Of a stretch of DNA of 64,000 bases, positions 10,800-23,031 are shown piece after piece (the first letter of the stretch is position 1; each line of letters opens with the position of its first letter). The stretch comes from Lingula anatina (taxonomy: Eukaryota > Brachiopoda > Lingulata > Lingulida > Lingulidae), in NCBI RefSeq assembly GCF_001039355.2, contig NW_019775472.1, forward strand, positions 273,641 through 337,640, written 5' to 3'. The translations under genes and the position numbers were made by a program. Below the pieces are notes generated by a model, which saw only the letters and a program-made list of their open reading frames with translations, was not told where the DNA came from and made no database searches.

Positions 10800-13590
10800 C
10801 TTAACAAAAGTTAAGGTAATGTTGATGAAAAGGATTTAATCCAGGATTTCGAATAGGGTTGCGATTAAGATTCTGTCCTTCAGAGTTTCAAATACCCACC
10901 AGATGGTTTACAGTTTATCAGTATCACAGTTGTCAGTCATGTCTTCTCTATCTGGTCTTCTCTGTAAGAATCAAATATGATAACGCAACCAACCGGGCTC
11001 GTAGTAGCTAGTGCTAGTACAAAGCACACGCTATTATTTATTTATTTATTTCAAAAAAAGCATCAACCACTTCATTTTGAACTCAATGGTGATATAAGGC
11101 TTAAAAAGGTTTTCTCAGTTAAAGATTTAGGCCATTGTCAAAACTTATTAGAACCTCCAACCCATGAAAGATTGCATTTAGGAATGTGCCTGGGATTTCA
11201 TAACAAAAGCTTCGTTTTTTAGTCATGGTAGGGGGTATCGTTTAAGTGATAATTATGTAAATTGTGATATAATTGCTAATTAGCATACATGTCAACTATC
11301 CCGGATAAAAAAACGAATCTCCAGGTCTCCTGTACGGGTAATCAAATCTGGATAAAAGTGACTTTGAAACGTCCGCTAACGTCCTGTCTAAAATTCCTAA
11401 ATCAAAACAATTTTAGTTGTGTTTATATTTTTAGGCAAACTATTGAAAATCGATTTGTCTTCACAGTAATCGGGTAATCTTTTGACTCCCCCCCCCCCCC
11501 CGCCCCTCCCACTGTGCAAAATTATAGAATCTTCAAATTTTAGATTTCCAGAGGTTGGCATCTCTGAATCAGACACACATCAAGAATTTAAGACACATTT
11601 CGGTTTATACTCAAGGGGGCTATCAGACCATGTTGTCTGCACATGTGCATTTGTAACTGAGTATCAGTTTTTAGGGTATAAATATCAGGCTAAGAAAACC
11701 TATGAAGCGTTTTATCTCATAACTATTGGGTAATAATGTAAGGATATGAAAATCTGTTGAAATAAGCCTTTTATTGATATGCAACATGTCGTTCGGTTAA
11801 GAAGATAGCCCCGTTCCTGCCAATCCCCTTCTCCGCATCTTAAAGTGTGGGTTAAGGGTTTTTAATTTTTCCAAATTGTTGCAGTGTTATAGCGATAAAT
11901 TGCCAGGAGAGAAAGACCAAAGGTTGGTTAGTCGGTGAAAAAATGGATTTTTTGTGTTGGTAACCACTTGAAAAGTAAAACCAATTAAATTAAGCATCTT
12001 TGGCTTTCTGTAGATTCACTTGCAGATCCGACATTATAATAGTCTGCTTGTGGATTTGGTTTCACAAACACTGGAAAATACACTGTTGTCCGTTCCATAT
12101 ATTTGTGAATATCATGTAACTCACGACTTTTGTTTGTCTTAAGATATTGCAAACATAACATGGATATGACCACATGAACATGACTAGAACGAGGAATTAT
12201 AGTATATAGTACTATACTTCCTTGACCAGAACGACATTAAGATGCAAGTGAAACACGCACTACGCTGGCAAATTCAAAAAAATATTTATCGTTATAACGT
12301 ACTTTCCTGAAATGAATTATGGTAATATATAAGACTTTTAGGAAGTTAATTTTTTACTGAGTACTGTATGCCCTTATTTTGTTTAAACATGCTCTACTGG
12401 GTTCTTTTCTTGGTTTCAGGAACGTTGTTTCATGTCCAAAAGAAATGTCAAACAAAAAAGAAATGAAGGACGGGTCCAATGGATCAAAATAAGCACACCG
12501 CGACCCAAGCACATGTAGAGTGAAGGAAAGAAGACCATTTGCCAAATACTAACGCGCAACCAAACTCTGTCATGCCGTTCTTGCTTGTGTTCTGACCGAC
12601 AAGGTTCCAGGCCTTTGAAACGATAATTGCCGTTGTCTAACACGTGCCTTGAGTTTGGTAGCATAAATGCACAAATTAACGCGTCTAGCCACTGCTAACG
12701 ACCCCAACGTAAAATTGCTTGCCACAAGCTTAGCGTTTCGTTACACAAACAAATTGGCCAGCTTCCGTCCTGGTCTCTGCATAGGCCCCCTACGGCTTCT
12801 TTTCATACGGCAGCAATGCGTTCTCAACGATGTCCGGTGTGGCATGATAGACCCGTTCCGTGACAAAATCGTTCTGCACATGCGCATTAAGGGTAGATTG
12901 CAAGAAGGAACTGCCGGTATGACGATGTCGTCCTAAGTAGGCGCTATGTTTGCACTGAACTATGCTCTTTCAATTCATAATGCAGTGGTTTATGTCATGA
13001 GAGAGTATGTATTTGATAATCTTATAACTATACGGGGGAATGCTGGAAATGAGCTTTTGATCGTGACTGAACTGTTTTGCTCTGTGAGAAAAACGTGCTA
13101 GATCTACATATGTAAGACTCGTAGTATAAATTTTTTCACGCTACAATGTTCTTTCAATTCAGAGTTAAGTAATTTTCGTTAAAATTAAATTGTGTGTTTG
13201 ATAAAACTATAAATTTCTCTGCGGGAAAATGTTGGAAATGCATGTGCAGCTACGTACTGTAAGTCAACGGACTGCTACCCCCGCGTGAATAATCCGTCAG
13301 GACGGTTTATTCACGACGACGGTTTCTTCACGTGACACCTGCTCACACGTTATCACTGTTTTAAAAAGCATTAAAAAACCTTTTTAATTAAAGAACATTT
13401 TGGTTAACTTTTATCTTTTAATCTTAAATACTTTAATGTTAGTTTTTAATTTATATTTGTAGTTTAAGTTTTTAATGACTGGAGTTTTTAATTTGGGCAT
13501 TTGTGCTTATTAATCTGAGGCTCGAGTAAGAAAACGCCTGATCCGTTTTTTGAGGCCTTGGTCCGGAGATCATGATATGAGGACCCTCAG
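10800..13590. other. Intergenic DNA without a supported gene
   Basis: Several ORFs of 60-90 codons occur, including one on the minus strand ending at 11985 and plus-strand 12667-12936. None has a recognisable motif, signal peptide or convincing splice frame, so I leave them uncalled. Confidence 0.4.
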
Positions 13591-13605
13591 GAATGTCGTT
13601 GATGG

Positions 13606-13779
13606 CCGGTGTGACAGGGATGGAAGTCCTAGGAGTGGTAGTCTGGGGTCTCATATGATTTGTACAGGTTAGGGTTAGTTGGAGTATTGGGGTTAGAATA
13701 TGGAACGAATGTCACCTGCACAAGGCAGTGGGAAGCGGAATGCGGTTCCTAGCGGACTTCCATTCCTGTTACACCGGTT
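13606..13779. mobile_element. CCGGTGT-type hairpin MITE, copy 1
   Basis: Termini CCGGTGTGACAGGGATGGAAG and, as reverse complement, CCGGTGTAACAGGAATGGAA. Internal GTACAGGTTAGGGTTAGT and GGAACGAATGTC are shared with the copy at 21512-21676. No ORF. Confidence 0.7.
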
Positions 13780-13797
13780 CCCACTACCTCATGCATA

Positions 13798-14252
13798 CCC
13801 TCTACCAGGGCGACTGATAGATTTTTACAGATATTCACAGATATGTCTCTAGCTAGATAGATGGTCATTTTGGGCTGAAGTCACCCTGTTGAGAAATCTC
13901 AAGGCTGATTACATGCCTGGTAATTGTTTGCGTAACTGCTCAGGCACTGCCACTTAGCAGGTCCAGTCTAAGTCAGACAGCAATCAAGGCAGTTAATTGC
14001 TCTGACTTTAATCACTTGCTCTTCTGTGACAGATAAAAAAGCCTTAGTCTGGTTGTGTAACGAGCAGTTATCACATCGTTGTGAAGCCCAGCTCATCCAG
14101 AGCGAATACAAACCCTTTGGCGCGCGCGCAGAGATAATTGTTTCCACAAGGGATTTTTCAACAGGGTGACTTCAGCCCAAAATGACCATCTATCTAGCTA
14201 GAGACATATCTGTGAATATCTGTAAAAATATATCAGTCGCCCTGGTAGAGGG
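13798..14252. mobile_element. Foldback element with ~100-bp terminal inverted repeats
   Basis: Left arm runs CCCTCTACCAGGGCGACTGA through GATATTCACAGATATGTCTC, AGATGGTCATTTTGGGC and CACCCTGTTGA; the right arm (about 14159-14252) is its near-exact reverse complement. The ~240-bp interior holds a GCGCGCGC stretch and no ORF. A partial relative interrupts the minisatellite at 58551. Confidence 0.85.
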
Positions 14253-15105
14253 AACTTTTGATCGTGCATATCGTTGGAATTGTTTTATACTGTCAGCCTT
14301 CCACATGTTATGCAATTTTTATTTAGGTGTTGTGCTGACACGGTGTTGTCGGATTTACTTATCGCATTCATTGATCATTTATTAACTTAGTATTTCTTCG
14401 ACTTAATTGTTCATGATGCGTTTACTCAGTTTGGTATCTATACTGTTAGACATAGATTAATTGAAATGGCTTATCAGAAAGTGATAAGTCCACCAGATAC
14501 GTAACATTTATCTTATCATTACATCAAAAGGCAATCATTTCCCGTATTAGGTAGAGAACATGGCAAATAAACAAATACAGACGTAGGCGTTTATTTTGCT
14601 TTGTGCCTACAGCTGCCTATTAAACACCGAAAGCAACAGCTTTATTTCTTAAGCTTACTACTGTGTACAAATCTAATATACATATTTTCCAATTGTCTGT
14701 AAATACATTTAGTAATAGAATTATTGCAACTCCAAATCGCAAGTCGTCTTTAACGAAACATCATCCCTTTGTCCTAAAAAGGATAAAGACAGCAATTGAT
14801 TCATTTTTTATATACACACTTGAGTCATTTGTTCCTGTGAACGAAGGCGTCAATTCCATGTCTATAACCGCCAAACAGTAGCCTATGTATTCACTTAAAA
14901 TATCTGCCTGTCTAGTGTGTGTGGAATCGCACGCCTTTTAAGAAGACTGTTTTGGCGTTTTCAAAGTGTTAGTGAAATTTCACAGCCCTTCATTTCGTTT
15001 ATCTGCATAGACATTGTCACCACACTCGAGGAAGTTTGTAGCCAACATCGGTTTGTGATGTCACATGCAGTAGATGGTTAGATTTTATAGTCAGACTTAT
15101 ATCCA
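14253..15105. other. Intergenic DNA, no gene seen
   Basis: AT-rich sequence between the foldback element and the poly(A) side of the secreted-protein gene at 15148. No supported feature. Confidence 0.4.
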
Positions 15106-15147
15106 TGTTTATTATGGTTTTGTAACATGCTTAGGATTAAGTTGGAA

Positions 15148-16358
15148 TTAACCCACCATACAACAGTGAGCAGTCAGTTTTGTCAGATCAAATACTTTCC
15201 CGTTGTGAATGACTTTTCCTGTGGGTTTCTTTGTTGTCTGCTTGGCGTGCTTAGCCCATGCTTTAAACCAGGTTTTCAATATTTCCTTAGCTTTAGAATC
15301 TCTTCTCACTCTCATCTTGGCACTAGTCTCCGTTCTGTTAAGTTTTATATCATTCTTATTGTCCAACTGCTCAACAGCACGACGGATTTGTGCCACGTCT
15401 ACTGAATCTTTTCCTGGTAATTTGTGACTTTTGTGATCTTTTTGACCCCGGAATGCTTGAGTAGGTAGAAGTATGTCTACATTGTGCCATTTAGTGTTTT
15501 GTGTCTTTTGTTCATTAACATAGTTTCCCTTGGAGGAGTAAGCTGTTCCTAGAAAAAAATCAAAATGCAGTTGTATTGACAAAGGCACATACAGAGGGAC
15601 ACAGGCAACAGGCCTACTCAACTACCAGACTCGGCACCGAATGATCCCGAATTCACCGGTAGATCGGACCACACTACTCGTTTTCAAGGTATGCGTCAGT
15701 ACGCATTTCACAGTATCATACCACGGAACAAATTTTTTAGATGAGATGCGCTACTTTCCAACCCCGCTGAGAATCATCGCTATCACATCGCGTGCTAGGC
15801 AAGAGCGGTGTCGCGTCTGATACTTCGATGCTCGTCCTGACGCACACCTTGAAGAAAGGTAGTGTGGATTCAGGATCATTCGGTGCTGAGTCTGGTATTT
15901 GGGTAGGCCTGGGCAAGCTATGTCCAATTCAAAAGGGTTAACAAAGCCTCTCCGACCCAAGAGCTTGAGATTTTTGTCTTTCACATTGGTACATACTTTT
16001 AGTACTTAGAAACTATAAGTTCTTCTCTAATATTAAAAATTTCACAGGAATTTAAATTAATGCAAACTACATAACGCAAACCAAATTAATGTAACTGTCA
16101 AATTTGCTGAAACCTATGAATGAAAAAAACGTTAAAAACTTATTTTCACCCCTTTTACCCCTTGTTTTTGTTAAGGTCCCTTGACACGATTATTTCATAA
16201 CAACAAATGTACATTTAAGAATACTTACTTAATCGAGTTAGCATAAGACCAAATTCTGAAGAGATGTTACTGTCATAATTCTTTCTTGTTGGCAACGCGT
16301 GGGTATGGAAAGTCAACTGGAAGCAGACGAGGGCTTGCAAAAGTGAGAACTCCATCAT
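15148..16358 (-). CDS. Secreted HCC-tail protein B, unrecognised family, furin-type cleavage site
   Basis: Two coding exons, 16358-16229 and 15548-15148, joined by a phase-1 GT-AG intron (TTAA|GTAAGT, TTTCTAG|GA), predict 176 residues. Residues 1-21 form a signal peptide (MMEFSLLQALVCFQLTF then HTHA). A furin-type RVRR at 123-126 would free a basic ~50-residue C-terminal peptide containing KTWFKAW, GKVF and the end AHCCMVG. After the signal the only cysteines are the adjacent pair 172-173. AATAAA follows at 15113-15108, 35 bases past the stop. The gene at 19200-20378 has the same intron phase, secretion signal and ending (GKxF, L-x-x-HCC-x-(I/V)-G). I do not recognise the family; a prohormone or cytokine-like factor is inference. 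Either of two in-frame ATGs could start it. Confidence 0.72.
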
Positions 16359-16645
16359 GTAAAAAACTGTGGAACCCTGTGCGACATATAGGCAGGCTCA
16401 CCGCGTGAACCTTCAAGCAAACGGTTTGGTGAAATCTTCAAGTTAACAAGGAAAGCTATTTCCTCAAAAGTCCAAGTTTGTTGGGTGCACAACTCCCAAC
16501 ATATATTCAGTTGAGTTATAAAAACCGACCGGTTGAGCAAGTAAACAATGTTTCCACGACTTGGGGTAAAATGAAAATGACAATATTTGGACCTCAGTTA
16601 GCGTATCGTTAGATTTCATTATTTGAAATAGGCCGAACATCTATA

Positions 16646-16848
16646 GAGGCCATTCAGAATGAGTAAAACCGAGTGCTAGCTAGGCCACGACTTAAATATG
16701 GCAGACCTACATGAAAGGAAGACCGCTTAATCATGTAATGGTCTCTCCGCCTCTCACACGCCCTCCCACGCGTCGTCCCGGTCGAGGGACGACACGTGGG
16801 GAGTCGTGGCCTAGCTAGCACTCGGCTTTTCTCATTCTGAATGGCCTC
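16646..16848. mobile_element. GGCCATTCAGAATGAG MITE, complete copy
   Basis: 203 bp with near-perfect ~45-bp inverted ends: GAGGCCATTCAGAATGAG to GTGCTAGCTAGGCCACGAC, mirrored at the right end. The interior also folds: CGTCGTCCC against GGGACGAC. No ORF. Relatives at 2696 (truncated) and 62816 (minimal). Confidence 0.85.
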
Positions 16849-16929
16849 AATGGGGTCCACTGAGCATACAAAACAGATAAATGAGCAACGTCCAATCAAA
16901 CATATCAGCTGTTTATTCTGATTATTCAT

Positions 16930-19199
16930 TAACTTTATATTTGCGCTCTACTATATAAGATACATGTACCCTCATTCACGTAAGTGGGCTAAGACCCACC
17001 AAACTCGTACTTAATTCCGGAATTACAAGATATGAATGGGGTGTCCCAAAATATACCAGCCTAGCCGGATATATGCTTCATTTACATTAGCAGGTAGATA
17101 GAATTTAGTTTTTTGGCAAATGATTAAAAACCTAGTAAAATCTGTGGGTTATTTGTCTTGTTTCCCCGTCTTCTTTTAATTTAGCAAATCAAACTGACAT
17201 TGCGCCAATTCCCACGGCCATAGTACCCGCGATCTGATACCATAAATGTCAAGTACTCATTTAGTTCAAAGTAAAGTTTACCGTCAAAATCCATAATCGA
17301 TTTAATAACATTAATATTTAGAATGTCAGAGGTTTTTTTTAGACTCAGTGGAAACCTAAGGCGCTTCTGTATTTCACATATCCCAAGTTTGTTACTCACC
17401 GCGACTTTGCACTATGAGATTTGTCACGTGCCCATTAGGGACAGTAAGTATTGCAACATAGTAAAGGTAGAAGTTTTGTATTACATATATAAAGCAATGA
17501 AAGTTGGTTTCCGTGATAAAGATATTTTTCATTATTTTATTCTACAATAAACATGGGTATGAATTAATATAAATTTTGCTCGTGTAGCCATGTAAACTTT
17601 TAACGACCACTATCAATCTTTCGACTTTCGTATTCAGTCCTGGCTGTAAAAAATGTAAGAACAAATGTATCTGTCTACGGGTGAACTTTCAGTATTTTCT
17701 TTCCAATATCGTTACGTGTCTTTTCTATTAAGCATAGACAAATTTTAATAAGTCCATGTATTACATGTACGTCTTCAGTTTTAATTGCCTGTAAGGCAGA
17801 GATTTGCAGAAAGCAAATAACAAACGCAGACTTTACATCAAGTCCGATAAAACTGGTTAACGAAGGAAGTGATTAATTTTCACTACCATGCTGTTGTGTT
17901 GTCAGACGGAACTGCACAGCATTTGGAATCTACTTATCAAAAACTATCTACTATTCAGAGTGTCACCATAGTTGAACGTAATTAATATCACATTGCTTGG
18001 CGCAAATTGAGACTGAGTGTGAAATCTTGATTTCCTGATCACCGCCAAAAAAGGCACAGAACTTAAGTTCTGCAATGAACTGTCGGAAAACAAACTACCG
18101 TGTTGACACTTAATATGGAATGCTTTTTCCAAATTATTTTTTCTTTGATATTTTCCAATTTTTCTGGGTAATAAATGAAACAAATAATTTAATCGCGTTT
18201 TAATATATTTTAATAATCTAGAAGTTCTTAAATTGAATTCATCAATAGAGAATTACAAAAATATGTGGCTGATTTTAAGTCTTTAAACAAGCAGTCAAAT
18301 GGGTTCCGTCTCCCGGTGGTAAATTTTGGATGCCTTGGGCGTGGCCTCTGAGTAGGTGCAGTCTGAGCATGTGTCTGTAAGGCTGTGTGAACCGTTCCAC
18401 GTGAAATTAATTTGTCTGGCAGTGGGTATCTGTTTCGCTCCATGCTTGCAAGTGCATAAAGTATTGATACGTTTTCTCATAGGTGTGTGTGTGTCATTTG
18501 GCCCCTTGAAGAAGCTGCAGGGTTAACTTCGACGTTTTGTTCTGTAAAAGGCCAAGGAGGGTGGAATAAACGCAAGGGACTCGGCTTTGAGTATGGGAAG
18601 ACCTCAATGAACTCTCTATCAAGCATCTGCGAAAGAGGGCACTGTTTAGATTTCGTATTGACCCAGTAAACACACCAAACTGTATCAACTAAATCATGGG
18701 CAGTATCAATGTATGTATGTATGTAGGACTAAGTGCAAAAGCTCAAGTATGTGACAGTGAAGTCAATATTGGTTTGAGGTTGTGCCAGGCCAGTTTTGTC
18801 CGGTCAAACGACAGGTCAGATTCCCATTCGCGTCAGTTTTAGCTGAAAATGTGGCTACAAGACAAAGTTATCAAAGCGGCAGTACATGAGATTTTTGCTG
18901 TCTTAAATATCTTTCAGGAGTCATCCCTCTACATGCACACTTTCAATGAATAGGTATACATCTTTATTTCAGATCTGACGAAAATTCCTTTGCTTTCAAT
19001 ATGTTTAATTCCATTCCAGGAAATAAAAAACACACGGAGACTTGAATATTTAGCCACTAAACGTTACTGTTTTTCTCTCTCTCGGAAAAAAATCTGGACA
19101 CTGAATTTCTTAACCACTGGATGTTGAATTATTGTTTCAGAGTGTTCCCTTGGTGATAGGGAGAGAGTAGGAAAAAAAATCTACACCTCCGTTGTGTCT
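16930..19199. other. Region between the two HCC-tail genes
   Basis: No gene called. A minus-strand ORF at 17407-17181 contains DGKLYFELNEYL, faintly like the GKxF stretch of the neighbouring genes but without the HCC ending; it could be a decayed third copy or chance. A GTAT microsatellite lies near 18712. Confidence 0.3.
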
Positions 19200-20378
19200 T
19201 TACCCAATGAGGCAGCAATGGTCTATCAGGCTGCTTACATGGAAAGTTTTTCCAAGGAAGTTTATGGTACCATCTGGAGAAACACCATTTTGTTTAATTC
19301 TCTGGACTTCTCTCCATATTTGCAGCAACTGGGTTAAATTCAGGGATTTTAACCAGTCGTATATTTTCTCGAGATCACTTCTGTTGTCACGATCCTTAAA
19401 AATGGGAGTTGGTGTCGGCAACGGATAGTTTTTTGCTATCTCTAAGAGTATTTTGAACTCCGCCATTATTTTCTTAATTAGGTCGTTCTTCAGTTTTTCA
19501 GCATACGTTCCTGTAAGTATTGAAGGTTCATCAGTTACATTGTATCTTTATCACAGTTTCACACAAGAGTTTACAAGTATGTGTGAATCAACTTTATTAG
19601 AAGTGAAAAAGAGTGCATGTCTATTAAAACCTAGTATTCTTGAATCAAAACCCTGCACACAGCCCCTTTAATAATTGTCTACCGGTATATGTGTAAAATG
19701 AACAATTACTCCCCTGGCCCAGTTCTAAAATGTGACCAACTAATGAGCGCTCTAAAGGTGTGCTTGGAGTTAAGATGGGACAACCTAACTTATAACGTTC
19801 CACTTTGTATCTTAGCGGGTCGTCAGGTTATTATGGCTTTTATGTTCAGGGCAGTGGTGGATTGAGGCTGTCTTCTGGGTCTTCCGGAAGACAGTCAGAT
19901 TTTCAAGTTTACTTTGATGGGTATCTAACTTTTTTGTCGGAAAAAATAGAGGATGGATTTACAAAGATACTTTGGAAGACTGTCAGAAAATTTATCTGGA
20001 TCCGCCCCTGTCAGGGAAACACTCTAATCGCTCTGGCGTCCCACCCACCTTCATTTTACATGAGGCACATGTAAGAATTGACTTCCTTGGGGTAAAATCG
20101 GGCGATATGCTGATATAGTACATACTAAGATAGGACGAAACATCTTCAATGAAATAATTCTCATTTCAAACAGCATGAACAACAGGAAAGGGTAGAAATC
20201 CTCACACGAATGTCAAATTATTTTCATACGAGGCCAAAAATTAGCACTGCCTCCATGGAACCTTCGTTAATACCCAGGAATATTGTAATAACATTAATTA
20301 CGTACCAATAAACGTTGCCGAACACTGACCAGCCACACAAACGGCTAGAAACAGCAGGCATGGTAGTTTAACGTCCAT
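19200..20378 (-). CDS. Secreted HCC-tail protein A, unrecognised family
   Basis: Two coding exons, 20378-20306 and 19510-19200, joined by a phase-1 GT-AG intron (ATTG|GTACG, TTACAG|GA), predict 127 residues. The ATG follows directly after the acceptor CATTCTAG, so a 5' UTR exon lies upstream; AAG|GTATGTG at 23959 is one candidate donor. Residues 1-22 look like a signal peptide (LPCLLFLAVCVAGQCSA). The mature chain is predicted helical (EKLKNDLIKKIMAEFKILLE, DWLKSLNLTQLLQIW) with sequon NLT at 82-84, and ends GKTFHVSSLIDHCCLIG. Cysteines 123-124 are the only pair in the mature chain. It shares intron phase and C-terminal signature with the gene at 15148-16358, so the two are probably tandem paralogues. 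It lacks that protein's RVRR site. Function unknown. Confidence 0.75.
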
Positions 20379-20399
20379 CTAGAATGAGAAACAAAAATA

Positions 20400-21511
20400 A
20401 TACTATCTAGCATCTGCCTTGTTTATCAGGTCAACGAACTTATTCACACAACCCTCTTGATAACAAATTTAACTATCGGTTATCAGTGAATAAGTGCTGA
20501 TCACACCCATTGCAAAAACATCATGTTTAATGTGATAATAAATAACATTCCACACTATGTTAGACTATTGGCATTAGATGAGAAAAAAACCTTGATATAA
20601 CCACAATACATTATCCGCTTAAAAATGCATACAATATATGCATGCATGCATTAACAAAACACAAGTATCATGTCTACATACCAAGTAACTAAAAAGTTTT
20701 TCTTTTTTTACTATTTTCTTTCTATGTAACCACCATAATTGAGTCTAAAGTACATACGTAAAACTAGAAAAAGTTTAAAAGTTAGCTGCTCCTGCGGGCT
20801 ACCCTCTCATATCAAGGGGGCACTAAAATACAAAATCACACTATGGGCTTTTAAACATTTTTGTAACAGACTACCAGCTGCAGCGCACTCTGTGGTCAGA
20901 GAGTAAATGCGGGCTACTGATATAGCTTCAGTCAGGGTCTAACAATGTATCATTCTATTAAATCTGATATATAGAAATAATGGCATACATGCATTTATAC
21001 AATTATCTCGACAGATGATAAGACTGAGCAGTACAAAATGTTGTACTTTTGACTTCCAGGGGCTGAACGCACTGGAGATAAAGCGACAATTCTTGATTTT
21101 CTGTGCACGTACTGGAGGCAAAACGCTGTCCAAAGCAAAAGCCATAAGCTGTGCACTATAACGTTACTTCAGACACAGTGTCTCTATGTCCAAGCAGTTA
21201 AAACGCACCGAAAAGTGATTCATAGGCATTCAGACGTGTTACATATTGAATTGAAGGCTACATCCTGCATGTTAAGCATATGTTACAGAAAAAAAAACGA
21301 CTGTAATTTTTACTACGGTACCACCCTCAACAAATTGAAATGCTAGTTTTGATGTTACTGAATGTGTCTCATTACAACACGGGCCAAAACATCACCGAGT
21401 GAAATGAGTGTCAATCTTACTTGAAACTGACCAAGATTACGAAAAACTGACACAAGAAAAAAACTGATTCAAACTGAATAATTTGCTGTTCAGAAAATAA
21501 CTAAAGAATAC
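20400..21511. other. Intergenic DNA or 5' intron of protein A
   Basis: No coding feature supported. GCATGCATGCA near 20640 is simple sequence. If the first exon of protein A is near 24 kb, all of this is intron. Confidence 0.35.
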
Positions 21512-21676
21512 CGGTGTGACAGAAATGGTATTCCTAGGAATGGAAATCCGGGGTCCCATATGACCAATACAGGTTAGGGTTAGTCGTACCACTGGGTTAG
21601 TTTATGGGACGAATGTCGCCTGTAGGTGATGGGGGACGGACCAGTTCCTAGCGGACTACCCTTCCTGGCACTTGAC
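21512..21676. mobile_element. CCGGTGT-type hairpin MITE, copy 2
   Basis: Begins CCGGTGTGACAGAAATGG and shares TACAGGTTAGGGTTAGT, GGGACGAATGTC and GTTCCTAGCGGACT with the copy at 13606. The right end is more diverged (CCCTTCCTGGCA). Confidence 0.6.
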
Positions 21677-22483
21677 TGATACAGCAAATAATTAACTAAA
21701 TAGAAAGATGTATGAAACACTCGCATTAAAAGCTACATGTAATAAATAAAAAACAAAAGATTCAAAACAGTCCTTCACCCAAGTTCGAAGTTATCTCAGA
21801 ACTCTGAGGCAGTAAAAGTCCGTCATTCATGACGTTAATGGGTCACCATAGACGTTGTATCAGTTGGTGACTTATTTGTTGTGTATGGTGGATGGACAGA
21901 ACACGATCAATGTCGAATATTACATCAGACAAACACTTAATATAATCTTCTTATACATGGCCGTGATTGCTTTTGAGACATCTTACAGTTTGACAAAATG
22001 TAAACCGTGTTTTCTACATTCGCAAAGGTGTCATAAGGTATCATAAAAGCATCATTCTTGCCAATCCCGACTCTTTTTTGCTCTTGTTGAGAGGCTATTT
22101 TTGCCGACCTTTGTCCTTGTCACCTTGAAAGTCACGGTCGCACTGTTGTGCTACTGAGATAAAGCTGATTAAGTTGACAGAATCTCCACTCTGATTAAGT
22201 TAGGATTAAGTGAGCAAGATGTTTTCATTAGTATTCAAACCTCATAATAAAGAGCTCACGACTTTTACAACCCGGGATGAGTGAATAAAACGGTTTACCA
22301 AACAATATTATCATCTAAACGTATATCCTCTTAATTTCAGTTTTGTTGGCAAATATGATCGAGCTAGAATTTTGATCATTCAATCTAGATTAAAGGTATC
22401 AGTGTTTATCGCCATCTTTTAATTCTTATTTTATTGATCTGTATATTTATTTACTAATTTTCTTTTTGCCACGTTTGTCAGTG

Positions 22484-22889
22484 GACAGTCGGCATCAACA
22501 AATGTACACACGCAATGTGTCAGCCTCTTCTACAAGTCATTTCTTCCGTGACACTTAGACTGGGTTCCCATGCCTAGATCGATCCATCTGGATCGACCTA
22601 ACTCCCTGGGGAGTCTCACTAAATTGCTATCAAATAACCGGCTTATATCTCTGTCACGCCTACCGAATCAGCTAGGGGGTAAAGATAATTATCCCCTAAC
22701 AGCTTTACTAGGCGTGACAGACATTTTAGCCGGCCAAGTTGACAGCAATTTAGTGAGACTTCCCAGGGAGATAGATCGATCCAGATGGATCGATCTAGGC
22801 ATGGGAACCCAGTCTAAGTGTCACGGAAGAAATGACTTGTAGAAGAGGCTGACACATTGCGTGTGTACATTGTTGATGCCGACTGTGGG
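22484..22889. repeat. ~405-bp palindrome centred on a Harbinger-like MITE
   Basis: Outer arms of ~70 bp (CAGTCGGCATCAACAA through GTGTCAGCCTCTTC to CGTGACACTTA) are near-identical in inverted form on both sides. Between them, 22561-22811, is a hairpin with ends TGGGTTCCCATGCCTAGAT and internal GATCGATCCATCTGGATCGA, matching the GATCGA family found elsewhere. The internal arms are visibly less alike than the outer arms. The ORF at 22570-22842 is a palindrome shadow. Confidence 0.85.
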
Positions 22890-22931
22890 AATGTGGGAAT
22901 GGTCTCCAAGTGTCTATCCCCTAGAATCATC

Positions 22932-23031
22932 AACCCAGAAAACACGTAACGTTACAAAACCGTTACCATAACGTTTATATGACTAAAAAACGTTATGGTG
23001 ACGTTGCAAAACGTTCTGTGTTTGCTGGGAA
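22932..23031. mobile_element. AACGTT hairpin element
   Basis: About 100 bp folding back on itself: CCCAGAAAACACGTAACGTT and CGTTACCATAACGTTT against AACGTTATGGTGACGTT and AACGTTCTGTGTTTGCTGGG. A half copy with the same ending (AACGTTCTGTGTTTGCCGGG) lies at 57716-57788. No ORF. Confidence 0.75.

Noticed and set aside
10599-10807. Glycine/valine-rich minus-strand ORFs
   Set aside because: Low-complexity translation of the poly-C/CCA tract.
17181-17407. Third HCC-tail gene copy
   Set aside because: Only DGKLYFELNEYL is similar; no signal exon or HCC ending was found, so it is noted but not called.
22570-22842. 91-codon plus-strand ORF
   Set aside because: It is the translation of a palindromic MITE; both ends encode the same inverted motif.
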